This document shows, one piece after another, positions 43,273 through 52,333 of a stretch of DNA of 64,000 nucleotides (its first letter is position 1; each line of letters opens with the position of its first letter). The translations under genes were made by a program, and so were the position numbers. Under the pieces are notes generated by a model. The model was not told the origin of the DNA, did not search any database, and saw nothing but the letters and a program-made list of their open reading frames with translations. The DNA is from Rhodanobacter glycinis (GTDB taxonomy: Bacteria; Pseudomonadota; Gammaproteobacteria; Xanthomonadales; Rhodanobacteraceae): positions 305,477 to 369,476 of the forward strand of contig NZ_FOSR01000003.1 of assembly GCF_900114325.1 (NCBI RefSeq), written 5' to 3'.

Positions 43273-43458
43273 ATGCGAAATTGCCGGTTGATCATTCTTC
43301 CCCTGTTTTTGCGGATGGACGATGCGTTGGAGCAGACCGCGGCGTCGGATACCCGTGTGCAAACGCACGGGCTGATGATGGGCGCCGGCAGGGTGGATGC
43401 GAATGGTGGCCCGCCGATGGGTTGCCAGCACACCCCGGTGGACCGGCAATGCCGCTGA
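43273..43458 (+). CDS. Possible small protein between regulator and kinase
   Basis: This 61-codon ORF starts MRNCRLIILPLFLRMDDALE, preceded by GAGGAGAG about seven bases upstream of the ATG. The 302-bp gap between regulator and kinase has no other candidate. A short hydrophobic stretch (LIILPLFL) is followed by a Gly/Met-rich tail. I do not recognise it. It may be a leader or a non-coding remnant, and GC-rich DNA often gives such frames. Confidence 0.3.
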   Translation: MRNCRLIILPLFLRMDDALEQTAASDTRVQTHGLMMGAGRVDANGGPPMGCQHTPVDRQCR

Positions 43459-43486
43459 TGCCGGTGTCACGCACAAGGCGTCGCGC

Positions 43487-44866
43487 ATGCGCCGGCTGAA
43501 TTCGCTGGAAGGTCGCCTGACCGGCCTGCTGGCACTGGCCGGCTTGTGCGGGGCGCTGCTTTACGCGGGGCTGACCGAATGGCCGTTGCCGCAGTTGCTG
43601 GCGTGGGCGCACGATGACCTGAAGCTGGACATACCCGGCCTCGCGGCGATGGGGACTTACGGCGCACTGCTTCTTTGCCTGATTCTGCTGTTGCCGCTGG
43701 CGTGGTGGCTGGCGCATGGGGTGATGGGGCCGCTGAAGCGATTGCTGCGTGCACTCGAGGGTGCGGTGGCCAGCTATCGCGATGGCGATTTCAGCTTTTC
43801 CATCGCGATGCGCCGGCGCGACGAGCTGGGCGACCTGATCCATATGCACAACGCGCTGGGCCAGACCTTGCGCGAGCAACGCCAGCATCTGGCGCAACGC
43901 GAGTTGCTGCTGGACACGGTGGTGCAGAACACGCCGGTGGCCCTGGTGTTGACCGATGCGATCGGCCGCGTGGCCTACGCCAATATCGCCGCGCGCCATC
44001 TGTTCAACGAGGGGCGCAGCCTCAACGGGCTGGACTTCGCCAATCTGCTGGCCGGTGCGCCCGAGGCATTGCGCACCGCGGTCGATGGCCACGAAGATGC
44101 ATTGTTCACGGTGGACATGGACGGCAGCGAGGAAACCTTCCACCTGTCGCAGCGCGCCTTCCGCCTGCAGGGGCGGCCGCATCGGTTGCAGTTGTTCCGG
44201 CGCATGACGCGCGAGCTGTCGCGGCAGGAAGTGGCGGCATGGAAGCGGGTGATACGCGTGGTCAGCCACGAGCTCAACAATTCGCTGGCGCCGATTTCCT
44301 CGATGGCCCATTCCGGTGCCGAGTTGGCGCGCCGAGGCAATCTGGAGCGCCTGCCTGGCGTATTCGCCACCATCGGTGAGCGTGCGCGGCACCTGCATGG
44401 CTTCATCGACGGCTATGCCCGCTTTGCCAAGTTGCCGACACCACAGGTGGTGCCGGTGGCGTGGCCGGCTTTTCTCGACGGGCTGGCGCTGCATTGCCGC
44501 TTCCGTCTGGTCGGCGAGCTGCCCACGCAGCAGGGCTGGTTCGACCCGGCGCAGATCGAGCAGGTATTGATCAACCTGGTGAAGAACGCGCACGAGGCCG
44601 AGGGTGATGCCGATGAGGTGACGCTGGCGATCGGTGTGGTCAGCCGTGACGTGCGCATCGAGGTGGCCGACCGCGGCCCCGGCATGAGCCAGAACGTGCT
44701 GGCACAGGCGCTGTTGCCGTTTTATTCCACCAAACGCTCCGGTACCGGGCTGGGCCTGGCGCTGGCGCGCGAGATCGTCGAAGCCCATGGCGGTCGCATT
44801 GCCTTGGCGAACCGCGCCGAGGGTGGCCTGCGGGTAAGCCTGTTGTTGCCGCTGGCGCCGCCATAG
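43487..44866 (+). CDS. Membrane sensor histidine kinase
   Basis: This 459-residue kinase has helix 1 near residues 9-26, a short periplasmic loop of about 25 residues, and helix 2 near 50-72 (YGALLLCLILLLPLAWWLA). A HAMP segment follows to about 125, then a PAS-like domain (TPVALVLTDAIGRVAYANIA). The H-box is VVSHELNNSLAPISS near residue 261. ATP-binding motifs are NLVKNAHEAE (N), DRGPGMSQ (G1) and GTGLGLALAREIVEAHGG (G2). The small loop suggests sensing within the membrane or through partner proteins such as the permeases, which is inference. It is the cognate partner of the regulator upstream. Confidence 0.92.
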   Translation: MRRLNSLEGRLTGLLALAGLCGALLYAGLTEWPLPQLLAWAHDDLKLDIPGLAAMGTYGALLLCLILLLPLAWWLAHGVMGPLKRLLRALEGAVASYRDGDFSFSIAMRRRDELGDLIHMHNALGQTLREQRQHLAQRELLLDTVVQNTPVALVLTDAIGRVAYANIAARHLFNEGRSLNGLDFANLLAGAPEALRTAVDGHEDALFTVDMDGSEETFHLSQRAFRLQGRPHRLQLFRRMTRELSRQEVAAWKRVIRVVSHELNNSLAPISSMAHSGAELARRGNLERLPGVFATIGERARHLHGFIDGYARFAKLPTPQVVPVAWPAFLDGLALHCRFRLVGELPTQQGWFDPAQIEQVLINLVKNAHEAEGDADEVTLAIGVVSRDVRIEVADRGPGMSQNVLAQALLPFYSTKRSGTGLGLALAREIVEAHGGRIALANRAEGGLRVSLLLPLAPP

Positions 44867-44883
44867 CGCGCTTCCCCGGGCGC

Positions 44884-44901
44884 GTTACGTAATCACGTAA
44901 C
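44884..44901. promoter_or_regulatory. Palindrome before the SPFH gene
   Basis: GTTACGT and ACGTAAC are perfect inverted arms with a four-base centre. A possible -10 TATACT is at 44934-44939. The arms could be an operator. No regulator can be named. Confidence 0.35.
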
Positions 44902-44960
44902 CGCCCCCGGCGCGTAGCTCGCCTATACTGCGTGCTTTCAACGGAATGTGGGGGCGGGTC

Positions 44961-45932
44961 ATGGGAAGCTTGTTTGCGCTGGTGGTGGTCGTGGTGGTGG
45001 TGATCGTGCTGGCGAAGCTGGTGCGCATCGTGCCGCAGGGTTACGAATGGACGGTGGAGACGTTCGGTCGCTATACGGGCACGCTCTCGCCTGGGCTGCA
45101 TTTCCTGATTCCGATCTATCAGGCCGTGGGCCGCAAGATGAACATGATGGAGCAGGTGCTCGACGTGCCCTCGCAGGACGTGATCACCAAGGACAACGCC
45201 GTGGTGCGTGTGGATGGCGTGGTGTTCTACCAGGTGCTGGACGCGTCCAAGGCCGCCTACGAGGTGGCCAATCTCGAGCAGGCTTCGCTGGCGCTGGTGA
45301 TGACCAACATCCGCACCGTGCTCGGCTCGATGGATCTGGACGAGAGCCTGAGCAAGCGCGACGAAATCAACGCGCGGTTGCTGCGCGTGGTCGACGAGGC
45401 CACGCATCCGTGGGGCGTCAAGGTCAACCGCATCGAGATCAAGGACATTGCGCCGCCGCGCGACCTGATCGATGCCATGGCGCGGCAGATGAAGGCCGAG
45501 CGCGAGAAGCGCGCGAACATCCTGGATGCGGAGGGCTTCCGCCAGGCAGCCATCCTCAAGGCCGAGGGCGAAAAGCAGTCGGTGATCCTGTCTGCCGAAG
45601 GCGAGAAAGAGGCCGCCTTCCGCGCTGCCGAAGCACGCGAGCGTTCGGCCGAGGCCGAAGCCAAGGCCACCACCATGGTGTCCGACGCCATCGCCGGCGG
45701 CAATGTCAACGCACTGAACTACTTCGTGGCCAACAATTACGTGGAAGCGTTGAAGGTGATGGCACAGTCGCCCAACCAGAAGCTGTTGCTGCTGCCGGTG
45801 GAAGCCACCGGCGTGCTCGGTTCGCTGGCCGGTATCGCCGAGCTGGCCAAGGACGCGCTGAGCCAGCAGCCATCGCGCGGAACGCCTCCGGCGAAGCCGG
45901 CGGGAACGCGCATTCCGCCCCCGATCGGTTGA
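44961..45932 (+). CDS. SPFH/band 7 membrane protein, QmcA/stomatin-like
   Basis: This 323-residue protein has an N-terminal membrane anchor ([18 protein letters not shown], about 4-21), then the SPFH domain ([19 protein letters not shown] through [12 protein letters not shown]). An Ala/Glu/Lys-rich coiled coil (about 175-235) follows and a short Pro-rich tail ends the protein. The G-rich leader at 44950-44957 fits the ATG at 44961 rather than 44946. Such proteins form oligomeric membrane scaffolds and are typically paired with NfeD proteins, as here 60 bp downstream. Confidence 0.9.
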   Translation: MGSLFALVVVVVVVIVLAKLVRIVPQGYEWTVETFGRYTGTLSPGLHFLIPIYQAVGRKMNMMEQVLDVPSQDVITKDNAVVRVDGVVFYQVLDASKAAYEVANLEQASLALVMTNIRTVLGSMDLDESLSKRDEINARLLRVVDEATHPWGVKVNRIEIKDIAPPRDLIDAMARQMKAEREKRANILDAEGFRQAAILKAEGEKQSVILSAEGEKEAAFRAAEARERSAEAEAKATTMVSDAIAGGNVNALNYFVANNYVEALKVMAQSPNQKLLLLPVEATGVLGSLAGIAELAKDALSQQPSRGTPPAKPAGTRIPPPIG

Positions 45933-45992
45933 CCTTCGCGCCCCGCTTCCGATGCTGGAAGCGGGGCCATTGCTTACCCACGGATATTCATC

Positions 45993-46430
45993 ATGACCGG
46001 ACATTACCTGTGGTGGATCCTGGCGTTGGTGCTGATCGCCATCGAGGTGGCCGTGCCCGGCTACTTCATGCTCTGGATCGGTATTGCCGCCGCTGTCACC
46101 GGCGCCTTGTTGTGGGCGATGCCTGACCTGTCGCTGTTGTCGCAGGCGATCGCATTCGCGTTGCTGACGTTCGCTTCCTGCGCGGTGTACGGCTTCTGGC
46201 TGCGGCCCCGGCTGCGACGCAGCCAGCCTGGTGCGGAACGCTTGAACCGGCGTGCGGAACAGATGATCGGTCGTCGCTACGTACTGGTGGAGGCGATCGT
46301 CAACGGTCGCGGCAAGGCGCAAGTGGGCGACGGCCAATGGCTGGTCAGCGGACCGGATCTGCCGATCGGCAGCGCGGTCGAAGTGCTGTCGGTCGACGGG
46401 ACCACCTTGCTGGTGCGCGCTGCAGTGTGA
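45993..46430 (+). CDS. NfeD-family membrane protein
   Basis: This 145-residue protein has about three N-terminal helices (LWWILALVLIAIEVAVPGYF, IGIAAAVTGALLWAMP, and a third ending SCAVYGFWL). An OB-fold-like C-terminal domain (IGRRYVLVEAIVNGRGKAQV onwards) follows, the arrangement of short NfeD1b proteins. It should work with the SPFH protein encoded just upstream in membrane domain organisation or quality control; the exact role is unknown. Confidence 0.88.
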   Translation: MTGHYLWWILALVLIAIEVAVPGYFMLWIGIAAAVTGALLWAMPDLSLLSQAIAFALLTFASCAVYGFWLRPRLRRSQPGAERLNRRAEQMIGRRYVLVEAIVNGRGKAQVGDGQWLVSGPDLPIGSAVEVLSVDGTTLLVRAAV

Positions 46431-46558
46431 ATCGCGAGGGCAACGGGCATAGGCATGGACGTCCAAATCGGTTTTACTAGTCGCATGCCTTTCCGCCCAC
46501 TCCCTCGTCCACGCATGGTCCCCACCGCCTTCGGGCCGGATCGGGGGAGCATGCCGTC

Positions 46559-47839
46559 ATGCCCATGAACGAGCCGGTCCACGTCATATCGCCGGCTTCC
46601 GCTGCGCTCAATACCCGCATTGCGTTCCTGGTCGAGCTGGCGCGTCGGCTGCACAAGTACGGCACCTCGGCACCGCGCCTGGAGATGGCGATCTCGGGCG
46701 TGGCGCAACGGCTTGGCCTGATCGCGGAAGTGTGGTCCAGCCCCACCGCCATCATCATCTCCTTCGCCGACCAGGGGCAGGGCGAGGAAGGCCTGGCCCA
46801 GGTGACCCAGGTGGTGCGGCTGCTGCCGGGCGACGTGAATCTGGAGCGTTTGTGCCGGGCGGACGATATCGCCGACCAGGTCATCGACGGCCAGCTCGAC
46901 CTGCGCGAGGGCTTTCACCAGTTGCGCGCGCTGGACTTGCCGGATACGCGGCGCGACCAGGCCAATGTGATCATCAGCTACGGGCTGTCCGCCGCCTGCA
47001 TCGCCGCACTGTTCCTGCACAGTTCGTGGGTGGACATGGTGGTGGCCGGGGTGATCGGCCTGCTGATCGGCGGCATCACCATCCTTGCGTCGACCCGGCC
47101 GCGCCTGTCGGTGGCCAGTGATGCCATCAGCGCCCTGGTGGCGACGATGATCACCATCGTGGTGAGCGCGTGGATCGTCCCGCTGGCGATCAAGTCGGTG
47201 ATCCTGTCCAGCCTGATCATCCTGATTCCGGGTATGTCGCTGACCACGGCGGTGCGCGAAATCTCCAGCCAGCACCTGGTATCGGGCATGGCGCGCATGG
47301 GCGGCGCCATGTCCACCCTGCTCAAGCTCGGCTTCGGCACGCTGGCGGCGAGCGAGGTATGCAACGCACTGGGCATCCATGCGCGCGACTTCGTGCTTCC
47401 GCCCTTGCCGAGCTGGACGGATTATCCGGCCTTGCTGATAGCCGCAGTCGCGTTCGCGATCCTGTTCCGTGCCGCCAGACGCGACTGGCCGGTGGTGATT
47501 CTCGCGGTGGTGGTGGGGTATTTCACCACGCGCTGGGGCGGCGAAATTGCCGGTCGCCTGCCCGCCGCGCCCTTCGGCGTATTTCTCGGTGGCCTGGTAT
47601 TGAGTGCCTTGGCCAACCTGTATGCCCGTTTTGCGCATCGGCCCGGTGCCGTCATTCGCGAACCCGGCATTCTGCTGCTGGTGCCGGGCAGCGTGGGTTT
47701 TCGCAGCGTGTCCTATTTGCTGGAGCGCAGTACGAAGCTGGGCATGGATACCGGGTTGTTGCTGATTACCTTGCTTATTGCACTGGCCGCCGGCCTGATG
47801 TTCGGCGAATTGCTGGTGGCCCCCAGGCGATCCCTGTAA
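46559..47839 (+). CDS. ThrE-type threonine/serine exporter
   Basis: This 426-residue membrane protein has an N-terminal cytosolic part carrying the family motif KYGTSAPRLEMAISGVAQRL (near residue 38). About ten helices follow in two halves (DUF1212-like, then DUF3815-like starting near residue 280, WTDYPALLIAAVAFAILFRA). The fused form is that of bacterial ThrE exporters, which expel threonine, serine and small peptides by proton antiport. It stands alone, with no SD motif stronger than GGGGG at 46544. Confidence 0.85.
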   Translation: MPMNEPVHVISPASAALNTRIAFLVELARRLHKYGTSAPRLEMAISGVAQRLGLIAEVWSSPTAIIISFADQGQGEEGLAQVTQVVRLLPGDVNLERLCRADDIADQVIDGQLDLREGFHQLRALDLPDTRRDQANVIISYGLSAACIAALFLHSSWVDMVVAGVIGLLIGGITILASTRPRLSVASDAISALVATMITIVVSAWIVPLAIKSVILSSLIILIPGMSLTTAVREISSQHLVSGMARMGGAMSTLLKLGFGTLAASEVCNALGIHARDFVLPPLPSWTDYPALLIAAVAFAILFRAARRDWPVVILAVVVGYFTTRWGGEIAGRLPAAPFGVFLGGLVLSALANLYARFAHRPGAVIREPGILLLVPGSVGFRSVSYLLERSTKLGMDTGLLLITLLIALAAGLMFGELLVAPRRSL

Positions 47840-47933
47840 ATAGGGGCTTCCTGAAACAAAGGCGGCCGCGATCCTTCAAGCCTGCAGGTAGCCTCGTGTC
47901 CGCCAGGAAAACGAGCCCGCCTGGCCCATTCGG

Positions 47934-47972
47934 CCCCTTTCCTCACCGAGGAGAGTGTTGGGGTGAGGGGGC
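47934..47972. repeat. Degenerate class I-like hairpin downstream of the exporter gene
   Basis: CCTCACC and GGTGAGG arms form a seven-base stem inside CCCCTTTCCTCACC...GGGGTGAGGGGG. It resembles the right half of class I repeats. Confidence 0.45.
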
Positions 47973-48010
47973 AATCCAGCGCAACTTTTCTTTCTCCCGC
48001 CATTCATAAT

Positions 48011-48039
48011 AAAACGCCGGCTTGAAGCCGGCGTTTTTT
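48011..48039. terminator. Bidirectional rho-independent terminator
   Basis: ACGCCGGCTT and AAGCCGGCGT are perfect ten-base arms, flanked by A residues on the left and six T residues on the right. It ends both the rightward transcript and the leftward H-NS gene. Confidence 0.9.
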
Positions 48040-48060
48040 ATGTTCGTTGGCAACGATGAA

Positions 48061-48381
48061 TCAGATCGCCAGATCCTTTTCCTTCTTGCCAGCCTTCAGT
48101 GCATCGTTGAACCAGCGCGGGCGCTTGCCGCGGCCGGACCAGGTCTGCTCCGGATCGGCCGGATTGCGGTACTTCGGAGCCACCGTGCCGGTGCTGCGAC
48201 GCTTGCCGCGAGTGCTGCCGAAAATGTCCTCGAAACTGTAGCCCTCGGCCTTGATCAGGGCATGCACCTTCTCGCGCAGCTTGACGACTTTTTCCTTGCG
48301 CAGTTCGTTCTGGCGCTGCTGCGCCTTGCCAATCAGGTCGTTGAGCTGATTGTGATTGAGATTCTTGAGATCGACGGCCAT
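48061..48381 (-). CDS. H-NS family histone-like protein
   Basis: This 106-residue nucleoid protein has an N-terminal coiled-coil oligomerisation half (LNDLIGKAQQRQNELRKEKV), a basic linker (GKRRSTGTVAPKYRNP), and the C-terminal DNA-binding motif TWSGRGKRPRWFNDALKAGK. It is the short H-NS form common in Xanthomonadales and Burkholderiales and silences AT-rich DNA. GGGAG lies upstream of the ATG. A terminator immediately follows. Confidence 0.92.
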   Translation of the reverse strand: MAVDLKNLNHNQLNDLIGKAQQRQNELRKEKVVKLREKVHALIKAEGYSFEDIFGSTRGKRRSTGTVAPKYRNPADPEQTWSGRGKRPRWFNDALKAGKKEKDLAI

Positions 48382-48592
48382 GAATGGCTCCCGTTAATGG
48401 TGGACAGTGGGATGGAGGAATGTTGGAAACGCCCGGTCCATCGGTGCGCCGATTCTTGCTCAAATAATGGCGAATTGCAAAGCGGAATTAACGGTCGGCG
48501 TCATCCCGGTGCAGAGCTTGTCAGGATTATGTGATGAGATTCCACATAATCGATCAGGGTGCGGCGTTATTACCGTGGCACGCCGTGCGAAC

Positions 48593-48621
48593 GAAAACGG
48601 CCGCGGATAGCGGCCGTTTTC
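48593..48621 (-). terminator. Rho-independent terminator of proS
   Basis: GAAAACGGCCGC and GCGGCCGTTTTC are almost perfect arms around a short GATA loop. The T-run on the minus strand faces away from proS. Confidence 0.85.
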
Positions 48622-48639
48622 ATGGAGCACGAGTCAGTA

Positions 48640-50337
48640 TCAGTCGAGCAACTGGAACAGTTCGTCGCGGGTAATGGCGCGATTTTCTTCTGCATCGCGT
48701 GCGCGGTATTCCAGCGTGCCGGCAGCGAGTCCGCGCTCACTGACGACCACGCGATGTGGAATGCCGATCAATTCCATGTCGGCAAACATCGAGCCGGGGC
48801 GCAGGCCGCGGTCATCCAGTACGGTTTCGATGCCGCGCTCGGACAATTCCCGATACAGCGACTCGGCGGCGGCGGCGATGTCCGGATTGCGCTTCGGATT
48901 GATGATGCACACGGCCACACGCCACGGCGCCATCGCCTCCGGCCAGACGATGCCGGCCTCGTCATGGCGCTGCTCGATGGCGGCGGCGACGATGCGGCTG
49001 ACGCCGACGCCGTAGCAGCCCATCAGCATGACCTGCGCCTTGCCCTGTTCGTCCAGCACCGTGGCACCCAGCGCCTGTGCGTATTTGCTGCCGAGCTGGA
49101 ACACATGGCCCACCTCGATGCCGCGGGCGAATTGCAGCGTACCGTTGCCGTCCGGCGAAGGGTCGCCGGCCACCACCTGGCGAATGTCCTCGACCCGGGT
49201 GAGGCGGGCGTCGCGCGCCCAGTTGGCGCCGCTGTAGTGGGTGTCGTCGGCGTTGCCGCCACAGATGAAGTCGGCCAGCACGGCGGCGCTGCGGTCCACG
49301 ATCACGGGGATCGAATCGGGTAGCCCGACCGGGCCCAGGAAGCCGGGACGCGTGCCGGTGGCGGCGAGGATTTCCTCTTCGGTGGCCAGTACGGATTCGT
49401 CCGGCAGTTCGGCCAGCTTGGCGGCTTTCACCTCGTTGATCTCGTGGTCGCCGCGCAGGCACAGTGCAACCAGTCCATCGCGCCCCTTCACCAGCAAGGT
49501 CTTGAGCACGCGATCGGGCGATGTGCCGAAGTGCGCGGTGACATCGTCCACGGTGCGCACGCGCGGCGTGTCGACCCGCTTCAGTTCGGCGGACGGAGCC
49601 GGGCGCGCCATGGCCGGTGCGAGGGCTTCGGCTTTCTCGATATTCGCCGCGTAATCGGAGCCATCGGAAAACACGATGGCGTCTTCGCCCGAGTCGGCCA
49701 GAACCTGGAATTCATGGCTGGCATTGCCGCCAATGGCGCCGGTATCCGCCTGCACGGCGCGGAACTTCAATCCGAGGCGCGTGAATATGCGCGTATAAGC
49801 CTGATACATCGCCTCGTAGGTCTCGGCCAGCGACTCCTGGGTGAGATGGAAGGAATAGGCGTCCTTCATCAGGAATTCGCGGGCGCGCATGACGCCGAAA
49901 CGGGGACGGATCTCGTCGCGGAACTTGGTCTGGATCTGGTAGAAATTGACCGGCAGTTGCTTGTAGCTGTTGAGCTCGTTGCGCGCGAAGTCGGTAATCA
50001 CTTCTTCGGCGGTGGGCGCATAGCAGAATGCCTGCTCCTTGCGATCATTGATCTTCAGCAATTGCGGGCCGAATTTCTGCCAGCGGCCGGTCTCTTCCCA
50101 CAACTCTTTCGGCTGGATCGTGGGCATCAGCATTTCGAGTGCACCGGCACGGTTCATTTCCTCGCGCACGATGGCTTCCACCTTGCGCAGCACGCGCAGG
50201 CCCAGCGGGCTCCAGGTGTACAGGCCGGAGGCGAGCTTGCGGATCATGCCGGTGCGCAGCATCAGCTGGTGGCTGGCGATCTCGGCGTCGGCGGGGACTT
50301 CCTTGACGGTGGCCAGGTGGAATTGGCTGAGGCGCAT
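48640..50337 (-). CDS. proS: Prolyl-tRNA synthetase
   Basis: This 565-residue class II enzyme attaches proline to tRNA-Pro. Motif 1 lies in the N-terminal part ([20 protein letters not shown], near 23), motif 2 in [20 protein letters not shown] (near 137), followed by the editing insertion (about 240-380) and motif 3 ([20 protein letters not shown], near 440). The anticodon-binding domain ends the protein. Length and insertion match the bacterial type. The region before the start contains a small CGGCG/CGCCG hairpin (50351-50368) of unknown meaning. Confidence 0.96.
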   Translation of the reverse strand: MRLSQFHLATVKEVPADAEIASHQLMLRTGMIRKLASGLYTWSPLGLRVLRKVEAIVREEMNRAGALEMLMPTIQPKELWEETGRWQKFGPQLLKINDRKEQAFCYAPTAEEVITDFARNELNSYKQLPVNFYQIQTKFRDEIRPRFGVMRAREFLMKDAYSFHLTQESLAETYEAMYQAYTRIFTRLGLKFRAVQADTGAIGGNASHEFQVLADSGEDAIVFSDGSDYAANIEKAEALAPAMARPAPSAELKRVDTPRVRTVDDVTAHFGTSPDRVLKTLLVKGRDGLVALCLRGDHEINEVKAAKLAELPDESVLATEEEILAATGTRPGFLGPVGLPDSIPVIVDRSAAVLADFICGGNADDTHYSGANWARDARLTRVEDIRQVVAGDPSPDGNGTLQFARGIEVGHVFQLGSKYAQALGATVLDEQGKAQVMLMGCYGVGVSRIVAAAIEQRHDEAGIVWPEAMAPWRVAVCIINPKRNPDIAAAAESLYRELSERGIETVLDDRGLRPGSMFADMELIGIPHRVVVSERGLAAGTLEYRARDAEENRAITRDELFQLLD

Positions 50338-50438
50338 GAGCTTGTAATCCGGCGTTTTAAAGCGCCGATTATAGCTTTCGGCGCCACCGAATTACGTCGA
50401 TGGCGCAGGTATTTGCAACGAAAAAGCCCGGGGGCGGA

Positions 50439-50861
50439 TCAGCTGGCGCAGTAACGCTGGTATTGCGCCTGGGCGTTGCTGACCTGCTGCTTGCGCTGGG
50501 CCGCGTCGATGACTTTCTGCTGCCCGTTGACTTGCATGACCACCGGTTGGTTGCCCTTGAGCGTATTCAAGTTGCTTTGCAGCGATGCGCAAAGCTTCTT
50601 GCGGTTGGCCGGCGTATCGGCCACCGGCTGCGGGGCGGCCGCAGGCGCGTTGTCCGCTGACGTTTCGGCGTTGGCTTCGTGGCTGGGCGGCGTTACCGGA
50701 TCCACCGTGCCATTGACCGTGACGCGGCTGTACTTGGTCCCTGTCGCCGGCGGCGTCTGGGAGTAATGCACCGTGCCGTGGGCGTCGGTCCACTTGAAGA
50801 CCTGGGCGCATGCCAGCGGCGCGATCAACAGCAAGGCTACAGCGAGGGACAGGCGACGCAT
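50439..50861 (-). CDS. Secreted DUF4124 protein
   Basis: This 140-residue protein has a signal peptide, MRRLSLAVALLLIAPLACA, then the DUF4124 motif QVFKWTDAHGTVHYSQTPP. A Pro/Ala-rich middle and a Gln-rich helical C-terminus (KVIDAAQRKQQVSNAQAQYQ) follow. A longer frame from 50930 is open, but the signal peptide fixes the start at 50861. Two cysteines (LCASL and RYCAS) could pair in the periplasm. DUF4124 proteins are common cell-envelope proteins of unknown role. Confidence 0.85.
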   Translation of the reverse strand: MRRLSLAVALLLIAPLACAQVFKWTDAHGTVHYSQTPPATGTKYSRVTVNGTVDPVTPPSHEANAETSADNAPAAAPQPVADTPANRKKLCASLQSNLNTLKGNQPVVMQVNGQQKVIDAAQRKQQVSNAQAQYQRYCAS

Positions 50862-51077
50862 GGCATTCTCCAAAAGTGGCAAATCGGTCCATTCCGGGCG
50901 CTTGGCGCCTGGAAAGTCTTCCGACGGCACGAAACGGTGTCGCGGGGCTGGTCACCCACCTGCTTGCGCGGAGCGGCTCCCGTGGTGTTCCCGGACCCTG
51001 TCTAGTTAACAACCGGGCCGCTCCGGACTCAAGCGGCGAATGGTTTACACTGCGCGCATTCCGTCACGGATTGATTC

Positions 51078-51854
51078 ATGAGCGACGATACGCCCGTCCG
51101 GCGGCCGCGACACCGCGGCATCTATCTGCTGCCGAACCTGTTTACCACCGCGGCCATGTTCGCCGGTTTCTACGCGATCGTGGCCAGCATTGGCGGTCGC
51201 TTCAGCGAAGCCGCCACCGCGGTGTTCGTGGCCGCGCTGCTGGATGGCCTGGATGGCCGCGTGGCACGGCTCACCGGCACGCAAACCGAATTCGGCGTGC
51301 AGTACGACTCGTTGTCCGACCTGGTCAGTTTCGGCCTGGCGCCAGCCCTGGTGATGTACAACTGGGCGTTGGCCGGGTTGCGCGACTATGGCCCGCTGTG
51401 GGGCAAGGTGGGCTGGGCGGCTGCCTTCATCTACGCTGCCTGCGGCGCGCTGCGGCTGGCCCGCTTCAACACCCAGGTAAGCGTGATCGACAAGCGTTAT
51501 TTCCAGGGGTTGGCCAGTCCGGCGGCAGCGGCGGTGTGCATGTCATTTGTGTGGAGCATGGACAAGTCGGGCATCAGCGGCGACGACCTGTGCTTCGTGA
51601 TGCCGTTCTTCGCGGCCATCGTTGGTTTGCTGATGGTCAGCCGATTTCGTTACTACAGCTTCAAGTCGCTGCCGGTGGGCGGCCATGTGCCGTTTGCGTG
51701 GATCGTGGTGACCGTGCTGCTGTTGGTGTTGCTGTTCCTGGATCCCCCGCACGTGCTGTTGGCGGTGTTCTCCGTCTACCTGTTGTCCGGCCCCGCCGTG
51801 ACCCTGTGGGGCGTGGCCGCGCGGCGACGCCTGCATCATCGGGGCGCCGCGTGA
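51078..51854 (+). CDS. pssA: CDP-diacylglycerol-serine O-phosphatidyltransferase
   Basis: This 258-residue integral membrane enzyme makes phosphatidylserine from CDP-diacylglycerol and serine. The CDP-alcohol phosphotransferase motif is complete: DGLDGRVARLTGTQTEFGVQ continuing YDSLSD (about residues 57-82). About seven helices follow. The length fits the membrane type II enzyme (as in Bacillus) rather than the soluble E. coli type. The stop overlaps a GTG that begins the next gene (GTGA at 51851-51854). Confidence 0.92.
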   Translation: MSDDTPVRRPRHRGIYLLPNLFTTAAMFAGFYAIVASIGGRFSEAATAVFVAALLDGLDGRVARLTGTQTEFGVQYDSLSDLVSFGLAPALVMYNWALAGLRDYGPLWGKVGWAAAFIYAACGALRLARFNTQVSVIDKRYFQGLASPAAAAVCMSFVWSMDKSGISGDDLCFVMPFFAAIVGLLMVSRFRYYSFKSLPVGGHVPFAWIVVTVLLLVLLFLDPPHVLLAVFSVYLLSGPAVTLWGVAARRRLHHRGAA

Positions 51855-52330
51855 ACGTCGTGGCCACCACGCCGGCGCATCGGGTGCGCGTACTGCATGC
51901 CCTGGGCATCACGCCGTGGCGTCTTCGTGGCGTGGCGGCGCCAGTGCCGGATATCGCCATGACGGAGGCCGCGGCAATGTCGTCCTCGATGGCGACTGAC
52001 TGCGTGGTCGTCGTGCCGGCCAGATGCACAGCGCGCGAGCTGGATTTGCTCGGCCGCGCCTTTTGCACCTTCGGACCGAAACTGGCCCGGGCGGCACGCA
52101 TCGAGGTCGGCACCGACGCGACGCGAATCCCCCATGCGCGGGCTTATCTGGTGCTTGGCGAAGCGCAGGCGCATGCGCTGGGCCGTGATTTGCCCGCCGA
52201 AGTGATGCACCAGGCCCATATCGTGCTGGCGGACACGCCGGCGGAAGTGTTGGCAGGCGGTGCTGGCAAGCGCCGCTTGTGGATTGCGCTGCGCAACCTG
52301 CGCCGCGCGCTGGCGGCAGCGGGGAACTGA
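51851..52330 (+). CDS. HolD-like protein, probable DNA polymerase III psi subunit
   Basis: This 159-residue protein starts at GTG, overlapping the pssA stop by four bases. Its N-terminus, VRVLHALGITPWRLRG, resembles the chi-binding peptide of HolD (QLGITQWSLR in E. coli, from memory). It is followed by a Rossmann-like part (MATDCVVVVPARCTARELDL) and a basic C-terminus (GKRRLWIALRNLRRAL). It lies three bases before rimI; holD-rimI is the order in E. coli. Similarity outside the N-terminus is weak, so the assignment rests mainly on synteny. Confidence 0.6.
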   Translation: MNVVATTPAHRVRVLHALGITPWRLRGVAAPVPDIAMTEAAAMSSSMATDCVVVVPARCTARELDLLGRAFCTFGPKLARAARIEVGTDATRIPHARAYLVLGEAQAHALGRDLPAEVMHQAHIVLADTPAEVLAGGAGKRRLWIALRNLRRALAAAGN

Positions 52331-52333
52331 CCC

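Noticed and set aside
50341..50410. Riboswitch or T-box before proS
   Set aside because: Only a small CGGCG/CGCCG hairpin is visible, with no T-box or leader-peptide features.
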